64,000 nucleotides of DNA from Botryotinia globosa (Eukaryota; Ascomycota; Leotiomycetes; Helotiales; Sclerotiniaceae): positions 1,798,001-1,862,000 of the forward strand of contig RCSZ01000004.1 in the NCBI GenBank assembly GCA_014898425.1. The letters run 5' to 3'. Within the stretch, counting starts at the first letter, position 1; each line of letters opens with the position of its first letter. The notes under the pieces were generated by a model, which ran no database searches, was not told the DNA's origin, and saw only the letters and a program-made list of their open reading frames with translations. This document shows, piece after piece, positions 12,653-26,769 of the stretch. The position numbers were made by a program, and so were the translations under genes.

Positions 12653-12709
12653 TAGGTAGGTAGGTAGGTAGGTAGGTAGGTAGGTAGGTAGGTATATTAT
12701 TATTATTAT
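12653..12709. repeat. TAGG microsatellite followed by TAT repeats
   Basis: About ten perfect TAGG units (12653-12693) run directly into about five TAT units (to about 12709). Simple-sequence repeat with no coding frame. Confidence 0.9.
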
Positions 12710-12729
12710 ACCTATATCTACGATAAACA

Positions 12730-12749
12730 GATATATATATATATATATA
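12730..12749. repeat. AT dinucleotide repeat
   Basis: About ten AT units. It is followed by two copies of an ATACCTAGTAA unit. Confidence 0.85.
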
Positions 12750-12850
12750 CCTAGTAAATATATACCTAGTAAATATAACAAGTTCATTCATACTCTATTT
12801 TACCCGCTTACCTACCTACTTCCTCTTTTATATATGCTTCATTTACACTA

Positions 12851-12872
12851 CATATATATATATATATATATA
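12851..12872. repeat. AT dinucleotide repeat
   Basis: About eleven perfect AT units, a second copy of the dinucleotide tract 100 bases earlier. Confidence 0.85.
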
Positions 12873-13196
12873 TGTATATACGTAGTATCTATCACCTCTC
12901 TACCTAATATCAATACATTGGGAATAATTTCCCTCTCTAAATCTCTCAGCCTACCTACTACCTTCACACCTTCACATATCTGAGCCACACTAAAATCAAA
13001 CACTAACACACTAACAAACACCTCCAGGCTGGGCAGGGCTCGGAATGAACCCCTGGGCTGACCACTGCCACTGATCACTGCCACTGATCACTGCCCCGCC
13101 GTTCATTCTTCTTGTGCTGCGTAATGGATTATGGATGTGATGAGTGATATACCTAGTAATAAGCCATGGTGTAGGTATGGATGGATGGATGAATGT

Positions 13197-13370
13197 TGAA
13201 TATATGATTATATGAATATATGATTATATGATTATATGATTATATGAATATATGATTATATGATTATATGATTATATGATTATATGATTATATGATTATA
13301 TGATTATATGATTATATGATTATATGATTATATGATTATATGATTATATGATTATATGATTATATGATTA
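13197..13370. repeat. 8-bp tandem repeat, TGATTATA unit
   Basis: About 21.75 head-to-tail copies of an 8-base unit TGATTATA. The first, third and seventh copies carry the variant TGAATATA; from there the array is perfect. Homogeneity at the right end and variants at the left suggest recent expansion from one side. It lies 390-560 bases upstream of the kinase start. Confidence 0.93.
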
Positions 13371-13756
13371 CAAGTAAAATATAACCATCTCTTACTTGAT
13401 ATCAATCACTCATACGATATAACCAAGACATTCATATTACATGACATTCTATTCCATTCAATAAATTACCATTTACAAAACGTTTCAACTCCCGTCATCC
13501 TTTCTTTGAACCCTTTACATCTCTTGCCAGCCTGTTCGAACCCCACTAAGACATCTCCGCAATAACATCTGAACATCTGAACTTCTGAACTTCTGAACTT
13601 CTTACTCGAGAAGAGTTTCTCTCCAACGTTCCCTCCAAATCGTCATATTTTAACTTTGCGCATACAGTGATTACATATCTAAAATCATTCAAGGCGCCAT
13701 TTAAGGAAGGTTCAAATCATTGAGGTCGCAATAGCTATCTCAAGAAAGCAGGCACG

Positions 13757-15436
<1,680 letters not shown>

Positions 15437-18138
15437 ATTAAGTCCTATTGGCCTCTGCGTTTCTCATGGCGATTGTGGGATGAGATGGGCGACAAAATTA
15501 TGTTGCCCGGGTTGTGTGGGGATTCTTCCGAACTTGGCCTGGGGTAATATCAATGGGTACCTTTTGATGGATAACATTGTGGATATCGGGTATGGGCTAT
15601 AGGGTATCGATGATTCTACTTCTTCTTTTTGCGCGAATGGTTTTTAAATTCCTGACATGGGATGATCGGGTTGGTCGAAAGGCATGGATGGATGGATTAT
15701 TATAGGGTTAGTCGGATGGACTTGGTCTTGAGTACGAGTACCTAGCTACCTCTACCTATTTATGCAGATGGCGAATGGGATTCGATTTTGAATTCGATTC
15801 CGTGTGAAGACTACATGTTTTGATGTGGATGAAATGATTTGAAGCAATAATGTTCATATGAATGGTTTCATCTTCCTCATTTTGGTTGGTGATATATTCA
15901 AACGTTGTAAACACTGAAGAATCTGCTAGTGCAATCTCGTAGATGGGTTCTACTTCTTGGGTAGAGATTAGCAATGTTATTGCGCATCATCTAAATCGAA
16001 CGAGAAATCGAGACCATATAGAGATGTATGAGAGGATGGGATTTAGGGAGAAGGGGGGTGGGGGTCTGGTATTCATGTCGAGAACTTGAGATGGAAGCTG
16101 TGTCTTTCTGTTTATTTTGCTTTTTCTCATCTCATGATTCATCGATATCTGTCATCCATATCGTTCAGAAGTTCCACACCATGGATGTGCTTACCAGTCT
16201 GTGATGGATCTTTGATTGTATACCTTTCTTCATTCATATCTAGTCGATAAACTCTGGGTTAGCTTGCTACTCTGCTCGTCTGTTCTCGGATGTTTGTTTG
16301 AGGATGGGTAGTTGTTATTCATGGTTCGTACGTATGGATGTGTATAGATAGGTATGTAGGTATCACTTTCAATGTTTATTGTTGTTCTTTGATTCATTGG
16401 CGTAGCTTAATCTTCTCTCTCATTGTCGAAAAGGGAAATGGTCTTCTCGCGTAGTACCAGCATAGAAGTACGATGTATACCTACCTACTTCTCCTCTCAC
16501 CCAACGAAAGCTGCGATCTACTGTCCCTAGGAAAAGGTTTGCTGTATAACGCATTTCTGACTTACTGCCCTTTTGCAATGGAGACATGAAGACTCCTTTG
16601 ACCTAGCTTTAATATTTTACTTGAGGATTCAAATGAATGGATGGACGGATGGATTGGTCTTTTATACCTGCTCTATTTTACTCTGTTGTGTACGTTTGGT
16701 TGGTTTTCTGGATCTTGAATTCGAAATACTGAATGTAATAATAGATTGGATTTTTATTTGCTGTTTTCATCTTTCGGAAACTCTTAACTACCTAGGTAGG
16801 CAGGTAGGTTGGGTGTTTTCCGGATTTTGCTAGTATATATACTCCATCTTGACGATTTTTCCTAGAGCAAATCAATGAGATGAGGATTGTATTGATATTG
16901 AAATAGGTTGGGTTTGTATTCTTGCATTTGGGGGGCTTTTGTACTTGGGGAGGATTATAGCTGAGATGGGTATATCGATAGGGAAAAGTTTGTTATAAAC
17001 TCTTCGACGATTTGAGAGGTGAGCTTTTGTCGGTATATCAGAATATCCGCGATGTTTTCTTGTCGAATCAATATACATTCTGTCACTGTCAAAGATTTGA
17101 AATTAAGCTGGATCTCACATATTGTATTTCTATCGTATATATCAGACCCTTTATCATATCCACACGATTAGATGATGATGGTATACTGACGTGGTTGATT
17201 GGGTTGTTACCGCATCTTGCCGTGCGGTTCGCTGATTGGATGTATAGTATAATATTCAATAGATACATAGGCTAGGTAGGTTTTCTATCGTATAGATTTA
17301 AGACGCATCTACAGAAACACAAAGTAGTATGCGATCATATATACGAGCGAAAGATCTGCTCACTTCTATTCTACTGGATATATGAATATCAGCGAAGAGA
17401 GTTTGAGTGTCGATATAAGAGTTATCTGGATTCGAAATCATAATCTCAAGTAATACTAAACTAAACGCATCATGACTATAACTTTAAGAGTAAAATTTAG
17501 TTCGGAGCGCTCCCTATTACATACTATAATGTTCGTTATGAAATCTTCTTACTTCTTATCAACGATGTGAGAATACCTGTACGTGTTTGTTGTCATTTAT
17601 TTACATTGTCTGTTTACCTTGTATAGTTCTATTATCGCAATGTAGTAGGCGTAGAAGATGGAATTGATAGTGAGTTTCGTTCCGTTATCGAATTCTTCAT
17701 ATATACATCTGATATCTTAGACATAGTATTACAAAGTAATCAGTGAGATATAGATTCTTGGATTATATATACTATCTAGACAACATCTTCATAATTCTGT
17801 TAAGCCACTGGCTCTCTATCGCCCGCTTCCCAAATAGATTCCAAACTCACATAAGGTTATAAGACAAAAGGAGCTGGAAATTTATACCCGATATACTTAA
17901 GCTACAAAAGTGGCATCGTATGAGATTAGAATCAAATATATAGATCGTCGAATTATTAGAAGATCAAGTCTTTCTATTCTGAAATACTCGTGCAACCTGT
18001 ACCTTCGTATCACACTCTTCCAAGTATCGACAATACCACGATCTATATCGCGTCTCTAACTATCAGAGAGATGCGAAGATCTGATATAAATATGTACAGA
18101 AGCCAAAAAAAATGCAAAAAAATCAATGAAGGGAATTG
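15437..18138. other. Long gene-free region
   Basis: 2.7 kb without a supported gene. It begins with the kinase 3' flank and contains short TGGATGGA-type repeats (15685-15695, 16633-16655) and scattered CTACCTA-like words. Base composition drifts to A/T beyond 17,200. Open frames are all short and unrecognised. An undetected non-coding RNA is possible but nothing specific is seen. Confidence 0.45.
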
Positions 18139-18234
18139 AGCCCAACGCGGGGGTCGAACCCGCAACCTTGTGATGGACTAGAAGATCTTTGAAATCATAA
18201 GAGTCACACGCTCTACCGATTGAGCTAGCCGGGC
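18139..18234 (-). tRNA. tRNA-Lys(CTT), intron-containing, copy 1
   Basis: Cloverleaf on the minus strand: acceptor GCCCGGC pairs with GTTGGGC (two G-U), D-arm GCTC/GAGC, anticodon stem TGTGA/TCACA with loop CTCTTA..A, T-stem GCGGG/CCCGC. The anticodon is CTT. An intron of about 23 nt sits one base after the anticodon, the canonical position. Oligo-T runs downstream on the minus strand (18118-18105) would end Pol III transcription. Flanking leader and trailer resemble copy 2. Confidence 0.95.
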
Positions 18235-18935
18235 AGGCTTTGTTCTTTTGTTGAAGATACAGTCGTTGAACTAATTTATGTTCAAATTTGAAAATTCAAT
18301 GTTGTTTGAGTGGTGGATAATGAATGAGGGGTAAGGTTAAGCGGGTAAAAGATTTTTTTATGGTGGGGTTCTTGAGGATGTGAGTGATAGGTGGGTAGTG
18401 AAAGATTTGATTGGTGTACGATAATGGCTAATAAGTTGGTGGAGCCGTGCGTGGAATGCAAAGGCTACTTGGCTGATTGGGCTGAGCCGACCCGAGCCGA
18501 GTTGGCCGGCAATTGTAACCTATGGCTAGGTACTCAGAAATGATCAGAGAAGTATGGGTTGAAGATGATTCTTTTTTTTATGTTAATGATGATGAAAAGT
18601 AGACTACATTACATGCATGCTTGGAAATGGAGGGCATATGAGGTTTGAAAAAATGCTGAATGGGTATCTATGTATCTTTATAGTGTACAGTGTGCACAAT
18701 TTGAATGCTATGTATGGTATGCTCTTTTCTTCATCTTTCCTCATCCCGTCAATAACTCCAACCCGTGTACAATGGTCAAATTTCCAGCCCGATTCATCCC
18801 TCCAAAGCAATATGATTGGCCCGTCATGAGACATAATGGATACACATACATACTCAGCTTGAGATTTTATACAATTCTGGAAGCTCTGCAGGCTTAAGTG
18901 AAGTTGTAACCAAAATCCGAGCTACATCGTAGCAG
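18235..18935. other. Intergenic region, tRNA-Lys to RTC4
   Basis: Upstream side of the tRNA and 3' side of the RTC4-domain gene. A GAGCCGA/CCGAGCCGAG word cluster lies near 18482-18500. No gene seen. Confidence 0.4.
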
Positions 18936-20716
18936 CTAAAAGTTGAAATCGTTATCATCATCACCATCACTGTTGCTAACGGACGTCTTGTCATCCGGCT
19001 TTAGTGTTACAACATCCTTGATTTCCTCATTAACCAAATCTCCCATCTCAGAGCTATCTGTCAATATTGTCCTGGCCTCCTCGTCGGAGACATTCATATC
19101 TTCTTTAATCAACAAGACTGTAACTTCAGGAACGACAACCGAGTCAACAAATGCAGCTGTGCTTCTTGCTGCGATAAGACGATCGAGGGGTGCTCTGTAC
19201 TTTAAAAATGGCGTAAACTCGTGCATGATATTTTCGGAAATTAGACGTAGACCTCGAGAACCATAATAGCCAGGTATAAGATTCGTAGAACTCTTCATCA
19301 AATTTCGGTCTTTTCCAGCTTTAACCTTTTCATCAAACACTTCTCGATAGTGACAAGTTGCGCCTCCAATTATCTCCTTAATGAATGCATGATGATTGGA
19401 AATTCTAGAATCCAGAGTTTCCCAGTCGATATCAGGGTATCCTTTAGACTTCCAATTTGATTGAGCACTTTTTCGTTGATGAGATAAACAAAATTTCTCC
19501 TGCTTCCTAGTATTCATCTTTCCAAGCGCCTTTAAATCTTCAGCAGCTACAGGTTCGTTGCACATTGGACAACGAGATCCAGTGTAATCGTCGATATCCG
19601 GACTATCTTCCCTCTCAAGATTTTCCAACCCAATAATGGCATCCGGATTTAGCTTCTTAGCCAGTTCCTCCGCTCCATCTAATATATCATCGTCGTCGTA
19701 TCGTTGAAATGGTCTGGGTTGCGTTGATGGGGTTGCGGATTTCGATTTCTTCAATTTGCCGAACAAATCTAAATCTGAAAAATCATCATCACTGAAATCC
19801 GGGCGGACAAAGCCTCTGACTGGACTTTTGGTTTTCGTTGGACTATCGACCGTATAGTCTTGAAGCTTTGGCTTTCCATTGTCACTGACCATACTTGAAG
19901 ATCTACTTCCGTAGTTCCTGAAACAGTTTTCGGGCGCTGGATTTTTCTTCTTCCCATGCATGGAGGGCTTGTTTGGGTTGTTCTTTGGTTTGGTATCCTT
20001 GAACAACGACAGTTTATTGGCACCAGCTATTCTATCTGTTAGTTGAAGCAAATCAATGTCTTGTTGAACGTACGTCTTGAACTTCTGGTTTGATCGGGAT
20101 GCTCCTTTGTGTATGATTTCAGCTTCTTATTACTGCTCTGCATGTTTCCGAAAATATTCACAACTGGATCATGTTCCGAGTCGTTCTCATTCTTTCTTTT
20201 GCTGCCATGAGTTGACTTTAATTCAGATGGCCGCTGTCTTGAGTCCTTTGGAATGGGCAAAGAAGACGTGGTAGGGATTTGACTCGACTTTTGATTTTTT
20301 GATCCAAAAACGGTCTTCGTCATATCTGCGCTGATTCTTGATGGCGAGTCGTCTTCAGAAGAGTCGACGATGTACTTTCCATCATCATCAGAATCATCTG
20401 GAGGCCGATCGACATCCTCATCCACAACTTCAATTGACTTCATGATAGAGGACTTCGATGACCCTGGTTCATTCTCCTTATTTGACCCCTTGTTTCTTCG
20501 CTTGCATGATGCTGCGTTTTGGGCGCCGCCAACGTCGCCAGAATTTCGAACATTGTGGCGGGTTGTCGTTGCGGCTTTTGTTGCCATTGCAGGTTGTTCT
20601 TCCTTCTTCGATCGATTGATTGATTGTAAGAGGCTATGAGGATAATTCTTGGTCAATCCAGCACGGCGTGGTTGTGCTTTCCCTCTATCGTTAAGATCTA
20701 ATTTTGTATGATCCAT
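18936..20716 (-). CDS. RTC4-domain protein (restriction of telomere capping 4-like)
   Basis: Two exons on the minus strand, 20074-20716 and 18936-20026 (preferred), about 577 residues. The N-terminal 330 residues are low-complexity: Ser/Lys/Asp-rich, with acidic clusters and basic patches, as in nuclear regulators. The C-terminal 220 residues look like the RTC4 domain: a CxxC pair (SRCPMCNEPV), then Trp/Asp-rich helices, HYREVFDEK, GYYGSRGLRLISENI, and RAPLDRLIAARSTAAFV. In yeast the family is tied genetically to telomere capping; the biochemical role is unknown. The intron is odd. The CTAAC branch lies 3 bases before the first AG (38-nt intron) and 12 bases before an in-frame ATAG (47-nt intron, chosen here). 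Both keep frame and differ by three codons. It is divergent from the dynamitin gene. Confidence 0.82.
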
Positions 20717-21152
20717 CTTGAAGACCGCGTCGCGGTATGATAAGTAAAGTAAAGGAAGGCAAGGAAGGATTGGTGAAACGAGATAGGCGCGTGGATTTTG
20801 TAGAAATAATCACTATCCAGATATAAAACGAGAAATTGAGTGTTGTAACTTCATTGCTTTTCGAAGATATAATACATTGTACATTTATAGGAAATCTATA
20901 AAGGTTTGTACGGTGACAAGTCTCTACCTTTCTTTACATGTTGATACGCTCGAGATACGGTATCACGAGAGTATGAGAGCTTCAATATATAAATGGTCCA
21001 AGCTTCACACCCCTGCTAATGCGGGATTCACCAATTAGGCCCGCGATTCCGTGTACCTGCCTAGTACGTATCTACCAGGTATCATATCACATTCATATGT
21101 TTGAACAGTACTTTAGTCCTTCACCAGAGGCATTCGGTCCAAAATATCCATC
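20717..21152. other. Divergent promoter region of the RTC4-like and dynamitin genes
   Basis: 436 bases between two divergent ATGs. Likely carries both promoters. No further gene or repeat was seen. Confidence 0.5.
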
Positions 21153-22557
21153 ATGGCTGCTCTCAACAGAAAATACGCGGCATTGCCAGATTTGGTATGT
21201 TTAAGTGGATATATAAAAGCTTCAACATTTGACAAATATCCTTTAGGATTCAGCACCAGATATTTATGAAACCCCTGAGTTAACAGAGGATAATTCGACT
21301 GCGCCTGTAGGTTATACGAACGTGCTCCATCCCTTCAACCCTTCTAACACCCTTTAGACTGGCAGACCTCGTTCCCAATCAACTTCTTCTTATCAAGATT
21401 TCGATGAAGACGACGACGAAGTGGGAGGTATTTCCCGTGCGCGATTACAGCCCGATGAAGCCCGTTCACATTTCTCTCCGGCACAAGTAGATGCACGCGA
21501 TGTAGACTTCTCAGATAGAGTCACGGCGAAGAGGAAATCATATAAAGCTTCTTCCAGGCGACGTAGGAAGAGGCAAGATGGCACAGAAGAATTTGGCGAC
21601 TTCAGTGATGACGATGATGGGGAAAGCTTGGAACGAAAACTCGCAAGGTTACGACGTGAAATCGAGGAGGTCAAAGAAGAATATGGAAAGAGAAACCAAG
21701 AGAAGAAGGATTTGGGTGAAGAAGAAGAGTCCAACGATGGAGATGATGTTGCCTCCTTAAGTAAATTATTAGATGGGATATCTGTCAGCCAAGGAGATCA
21801 AGTCACAAGTGCTGGAGCAAGATTGGCGAGGGATTTAGGAACTGGAATCAAAGCAAACGGGCCATCACAAATTTCACAAGGAACGGGAGAACCTGCTACA
21901 TATACTGTTACATATGCACCTACATATCAACAAAGTCATGCTTTGGCGAAAGCAGCAGATTTCGATGGACGATTGGCCCTTCTAGAAAAGGTTCTTGGAC
22001 TTAATTCGACAATGGAATCTACCAGTAACTCCACAGCCGTTTTGCCTACTCTTGATATTCTCGAAAGACAAGTCTCAATCCTTACCGAGTCTACGCCATC
22101 GTCCCTTGACAGCATAAGCCGAAGAGTTCGAACATTGACACAAGAAGCCGAAAAACTAGAGGAGTCTCGAAAATCGGCCAGAGCTGCAAAAGATGCTTTA
22201 AGATCAGCTGGAGGAGAAACTGCCCCTGAGGATGGAGAAGATTCAGAACAGATTTCGAAGATCAATGCGCTTTATGGAACTCTGCCTACTATCGAGAATC
22301 TCGCGCCTCTTTTGCCATCCTTGTTGGACAGATTACGATCATTACGAGCTATTCACGGAGATGCTGCTACAGCTAGTGAGAACTTAGATAGAGTAGAGCA
22401 AAGACAAGTCGAAATGTCGAACGATATCAAGAAATGGCAAGAAGGATTGGAGAAAGTTGAGGAGGCAATCAAACAAGGAGAAACGGTCATTGGAGGGAAT
22501 ATGAAGGTTGTAGAAGGTTGGGTCAAAGATCTTGAAGATAAGATGTCAAAATTATAG
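21153..22557 (+). CDS. Dynactin subunit 2 (p50 dynamitin)
   Basis: Shoulder subunit of dynactin, the adaptor complex that links cytoplasmic dynein to cargo and microtubules. Three exons (21153-21194, 21247-21306, 21358-22557) give 433 residues, close to the family norm. The start MAALNRKYAALPDL and the following DSAPDIYETPE match the conserved dynamitin N-terminus. Next come a basic RRRRKR patch, an acidic EFGDFSDDDDGE stretch and several long heptad-like helices (about residues 100-150, 190-240 and 330-430), as expected for a coiled-coil oligomer. Introns 1 and 2 are 52 and 51 nt and phase 0. In filamentous fungi dynactin supports nuclear migration and hyphal growth (known for the family; not shown here). 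Confidence 0.9.
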
Positions 22558-23207
22558 TTAGAAGTGTCAGCCTTGTAATAGCTAGTTCCCGTCAACCTTA
22601 GCATAAGCTAGGTTTTTAAGATACCCAATCAAAAGTATGAACCGATTCCCACCTCCATATACCCCGGATCTAGCCTCGTCTTTCTTGGTATAGCTCGTAT
22701 AGGGAAGTAATCGCAATAGAAGATTGAAACATTGAAATCCACTCTCGATGAAACTCATTCTCCTTATGTAGTAGGTAAGGAACGATATTCCAAGCTATTA
22801 TTGTTTTGTACCGTATTTAGAACAATTGTCTCTGTAGAAGGCTGAGTACGTGGAGCCTTACTCGTATGTGTAAGATACAATTTGGCGTTATCTGTCATAT
22901 TAAGCTCATTACCCCCTTTGCACTTTCCCTTTTGTTACATCTACACACTTTCACTCGTTCAATCTTCATTGAGTGTTACAATTGAAGTATCTCAGAAGGA
23001 AAGCAAATAGGGAAGTAGCATGTGAGACCTTTCCAATTCCAAATTGCTCAGTAAGTTCATTGCAATTCCTCATCCCTTTCCTCATCAAAAGCAATTCCAT
23101 GCAGATGTCCGCACGAAATACCTACTTTTTGTACTCTATCAAACGGTATACGACACGAATTTCTTATTTCGTATTCAAGAACACATGCGCATGTGCATAC
23201 AATCAAA
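22558..23207. other. Intergenic region, dynamitin to transporter
   Basis: Dynamitin 3' flank and transporter promoter/leader. An open frame at 22973-23230 overlaps the transporter start but has no family resemblance; treated as chance. Confidence 0.4.
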
Positions 23208-25407
23208 ATGACTATGGCAATAAATATTGATGATGATGCGGCAGATCCGAATTCGAACTTCGACAAGAGAGAAGTAGGAGAGGGACAGAAGCGCAACTAC
23301 TTCAAGAGAGGGGATACGACTATCAATTTTGACGAGCGACAACAACAGGCTGAGGAACTTGAATTCGACGAAAGACAAGGACGCTCGAGAAATAGGGTTC
23401 GTGGTCGTGTGGTAGAAGGTCTGGGTGAGACCAGTGAAGGGGTTCTTAGAGGAGGAGATCTTGATTTTGAGGGATACTTTGAAAGTAAAGCAAACATGGC
23501 TTCATGGAGTGGGCAACCGGCTATAAAGGGGAGTACGGAGCAGATGCGAATGGCATTGTTGACTTTCTCTTTGGTTGGATTGCAGTAGGTTTGATCTGAA
23601 AGCAAATGATAGCAATCGATCACATTGACTGATTTGGTGTGCAGATTTACTTGGGGTATTGAAATGACCTGTAGGTTGGATATTGCTCGAGTTCATGGGA
23701 AATACTGACTGATTGCCCTGAACAGATTGTACACCATATTTACTTTCACTCGGTCTCACGAAATCGAAAACTTCTCTAGTATGGATTGCGGGACCTTTAT
23801 CTGGGTTGATTATGGCACCGCTTGTGGGGGCAATGGCAGATCGTTCGCGTTCAAAATGGGGTAGAAGAAGGCCATACATGGTGGGGGCTTCTATACTTGT
23901 CGCATTATGCTTGTTAGTACTGGGATGGACAAAGGAAATCGTATCTCATTTTGTGGAAGAAGGGGATTTCAATAAGAGTTGTACAGTATCTTTGGCAGTG
24001 TTGGCAATTTATGCGGTGGATTTCGCTATCAATGCTGGTAAGTTTGAAATCCCAGCCTGGGTATTTGATGAGGATATTAAGAAATATAGTTCAATGGAGT
24101 TGTCGAAGTCTGATCGTGGATACTCTTCCTATACAAAAGCAACAAGCAGGGTCGGCATGGGGTGAGTTTGCTTCACTCATTCTTAATCGGAAAATCATTG
24201 ACGTCTTTCAGCTAGCAGAATGGCCGCTATGGGGCACTTGGTCGGTTATGCTATTGGTACTGTTGATCTTGTCGCTTGGTTTGGTCCCTCAATGGGTGAC
24301 ACACAGTTTAAGAAGCTTATTCTAATTGCGGCGTTTGCGCTCATATTTTGTGTGTGTGTCACTTCGTGGGCCGTAACGGAACGTGTTTTGATATCTAGCA
24401 AAGACTCTGACTCCCAATCTGGGTTACTCAAAATTACACGACAAATATATAGAACAACAATGACAGTTCCTCCTAAGATTCAAGCCATTCTATGGTGTCA
24501 ATTTTGGAGTTGGATTGGATGGTTTCCATTCCTATTCTATGGTACTACATTCGTTGGAGAAACCTACTTCAGGTATGACGCTCCGCACGAGATCAAAGAA
24601 TCTAAAGATGCGCTTGGAGATATTGGAAGAATCGGAAGCATGTCCCTCGTCGTGTTCTCATTCGTGTCATCTTTTGGATCATTCCTTTTACCTCTATTGA
24701 TCAAGTCACCTGATGAGGACAAATTCACTCAGCGACCACCAGCAAGTATTGCTCGATTTGTTCAAGCATACAACAAATACAAGCCAGACCTTCTTGGAGC
24801 TTGGTTTGTTGGAAATTTGATGTTTTCATCAGCTATGTTTTTAGCACCATTTGCATCTTCATTTCGATTTGCAACTTCGCTAATTGCATTTTGTGGATTG
24901 TAAGTTGCTAAAAACATCATTTCACTACTTTACCATTAACTAACACCTTCTAGACCATGGTCTGTCGCATCTTGGGCACCGTATGCATTCCTTGGTGTCG
25001 AGGTAAACAAGATGAGCGGCCTGCCATCTTATAGCCGTCTTTCCACTGCCGACCGTGATATTGAGCTGGAGTCACCCACTGGTCCTCCATCACCCTCACT
25101 ACTCCGCCTCGAACATGGCCCAGTTGGGGAAAAGGAAGACGTTGCATCTACTGGTGAACTTTCTGGGATTTACTTCGGAATCCTTAACATCTACACTACC
25201 ATTCCACAATTTATTGGAACTTTCATCAGTATGATCGTTTTTAGTATATTGGAGCCAGGTAAAAGTCCAGAGTTGGCTCAAAATGCAAAGGAAGGGGAAC
25301 ATCATGGGACAGATGGTCCAAATGCTATTAGTATTTGTTTGTTCATTGGCGCAATTAGTACTATTGGGGCTGCCTATGCAACTAAAAAGTTGAGAGATTT
25401 GCAGTAG
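23208..25407 (+). CDS. GPH-family sucrose/alpha-glucoside proton symporter (SUT-like)
   Basis: Twelve-helix plasma-membrane transporter of the glycoside-pentoside-hexuronide group within the MFS, related to plant SUT proteins, animal SLC45 and S. pombe Sut1. Six exons (23208-23584, 23645-23670, 23726-24037, 24090-24161, 24212-24899, 24954-25407) give 642 residues. The N-terminal 110 residues are hydrophilic and acidic. Helix 1-2 contains FTWGIEMTYCTPYLLSLGL. The SUT signature RSKWGRRRPYMV follows at about 172-183, and the conserved VQWSCRSLIVDTLP is rebuilt exactly by two phase-1 introns. A long cytosolic loop rich in Ser/Pro/Glu lies before the last helices. The 26-nt exon 2 is very small but its boundaries are fixed by phase and by the motif it completes. 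Substrate (sucrose, maltose or another alpha-glucoside) is inferred from the family only. Confidence 0.9.
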
Positions 25408-26396
25408 GATGGTTGGTAGTATTTACTAGTCTGTAATTGTAAGATAATAGCGGGATTCATTTAGATGGCGATTGAGATTCAAATTTGTGGGTAGCATGGC
25501 ATGGCGCTCTGGGTGGAGAGTACTTGTTTGAGGTAGCTCGAAGTGTGTTGTACTTTTTTGACAAGGTGTTAGGAATAGGTTGGGATGGATGGATGGATGG
25601 ATACTGGGATGGACGACATGAAATATGTCTATTTCTTTTGTGGTTTGCTGAAATTCTCTAGATAGATAAGTGGATGGAATTATATGCATCACTGCTTCTT
25701 GTTCGTCTATTGTTGATTGGCGTGAATAGGTGTATATCGATCGTTCGATTGGGAACTGCGTGTTAAGCATAATTTGAGGAGGGATTTCAATGAAATAATG
25801 GAGATGTTAAATCATATCATGGTTTGTCTTGAGGTAAGCTTTCAAGTGTTTTTTTATGGCGGGATATTGGAAGGCATCCATCTAATGTCTTCCTGACTAT
25901 GCATTCATGGCATCCTTTTTATGAGACAACGAATCTAAATGTTGATAGACTAGGTGAGATCTCTCCTCTTACCTAGTAAAAGTGTCTACATGTGTATAAT
26001 TTGTCACCGGTGAGGAGCTGTCTGTCTAGCTGGCTGCGTTTATGGCTTCCTAGCAAGCAAACAGAGAGAACGTTCTCCCATTCGATGAGGAGAATTGAAG
26101 TGCGACTGGGATTGAGATTGGTCTTCGATATCCATTTAGAATACAACTGAGGTGAACATTCGAAGAGTGGTAAAATGAAAATCCATTACTGCTAGTAATA
26201 TGACGATCTGATGCCAGCACAATTTAAACACAACACATGCCCACAACGACATGATTGAGATACTATCCAAGTTCGCAATGACCATCCACCTATAGATTTA
26301 CAAATATTTGAGAAGTGCTTACAGTAAATACAAAAAGACACAGTCCCAAGAATGATGCCTTCGACAAAAACAAAACGGGAATCACGGAGCAATTGA
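25408..26396. other. Intergenic region, transporter to tRNA-Cys
   Basis: Contains a TGGA tetranucleotide run at about 25582-25600. No gene or element seen. This marks the start of the gene-poor tRNA segment. Confidence 0.4.
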
Positions 26397-26483
26397 AGCT
26401 CCCTAGCCGGTTCGAACGACTGACCTGACGATGGTAGCGAGATACTACTGCAATCGTCCGCTCTACCACTGAGCTAAGGAAGC
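26397..26483 (-). tRNA. tRNA-Cys(GCA), intron-containing
   Basis: Minus-strand cloverleaf: acceptor GCTTCCT/AGGGAGC with discriminator T (usual for Cys), D-arm GCTC/GAGC, anticodon stem GACGA/TCGTC, T-arm AGTCG/CGGCT with loop TTCGAAC. The anticodon is GCA. An intron of about 15 nt follows the base 3' of the anticodon. Confidence 0.92.
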
Positions 26484-26697
26484 GATTCTTGTAGTGTTCC
26501 GTACGTAACATTTGTCTACTCATATTCCAAGAATCGAAGGGCACACTGAACATACTTGGCGGGGTGGGGATGCGGAGTGGAGCGTTGAAATGCGTGTTGA
26601 TAATGAAAATGAGAATGGGTGGAGATGGAGTGAGGAGTTGCAAAATGGGATTATTAAGAGAAAATCAAGCCACACGAGTATACAATCATGTGATTAA

Positions 26698-26769
26698 GGA
26701 CCGCTGGCGCAACGGTAGCGCGTTCGACTCCAGATCGAAAGGTTATCCGTTCAAATCGGGTGTGGTTCA
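26698..26769 (+). tRNA. tRNA-Trp(CCA), no intron
   Basis: Acceptor GGACCGC/GTGGTTC (two G-U), D-arm GCGC/GCGC, anticodon arm TTCGA CTCCAGA TCGAA giving CCA, T-arm ATCCG TTCAAAT CGGGT. 72 nt; the only intron-less tRNA in the window. Confidence 0.92.

Larger units (their letters stand above)
12282..13756. other. Divergent intergenic region rich in microsatellites
   Basis: Shared upstream region of the UBE2W-like gene (leftward) and the CaM kinase gene (rightward). It holds several simple repeats listed separately and a short CTGAACTT-type repeat at about 13570-13605 close to the kinase start. No gene is visible. Confidence 0.5.

Noticed and set aside
12653..12709. TAGG array as a telomere remnant
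   Set aside because: Unit is four bases and not the TTAGGG of filamentous ascomycetes; simple microsatellite.
23806..24325. Alternative overlapping frames in the transporter
   Set aside because: They are parts of the spliced transporter read through introns, not separate genes.
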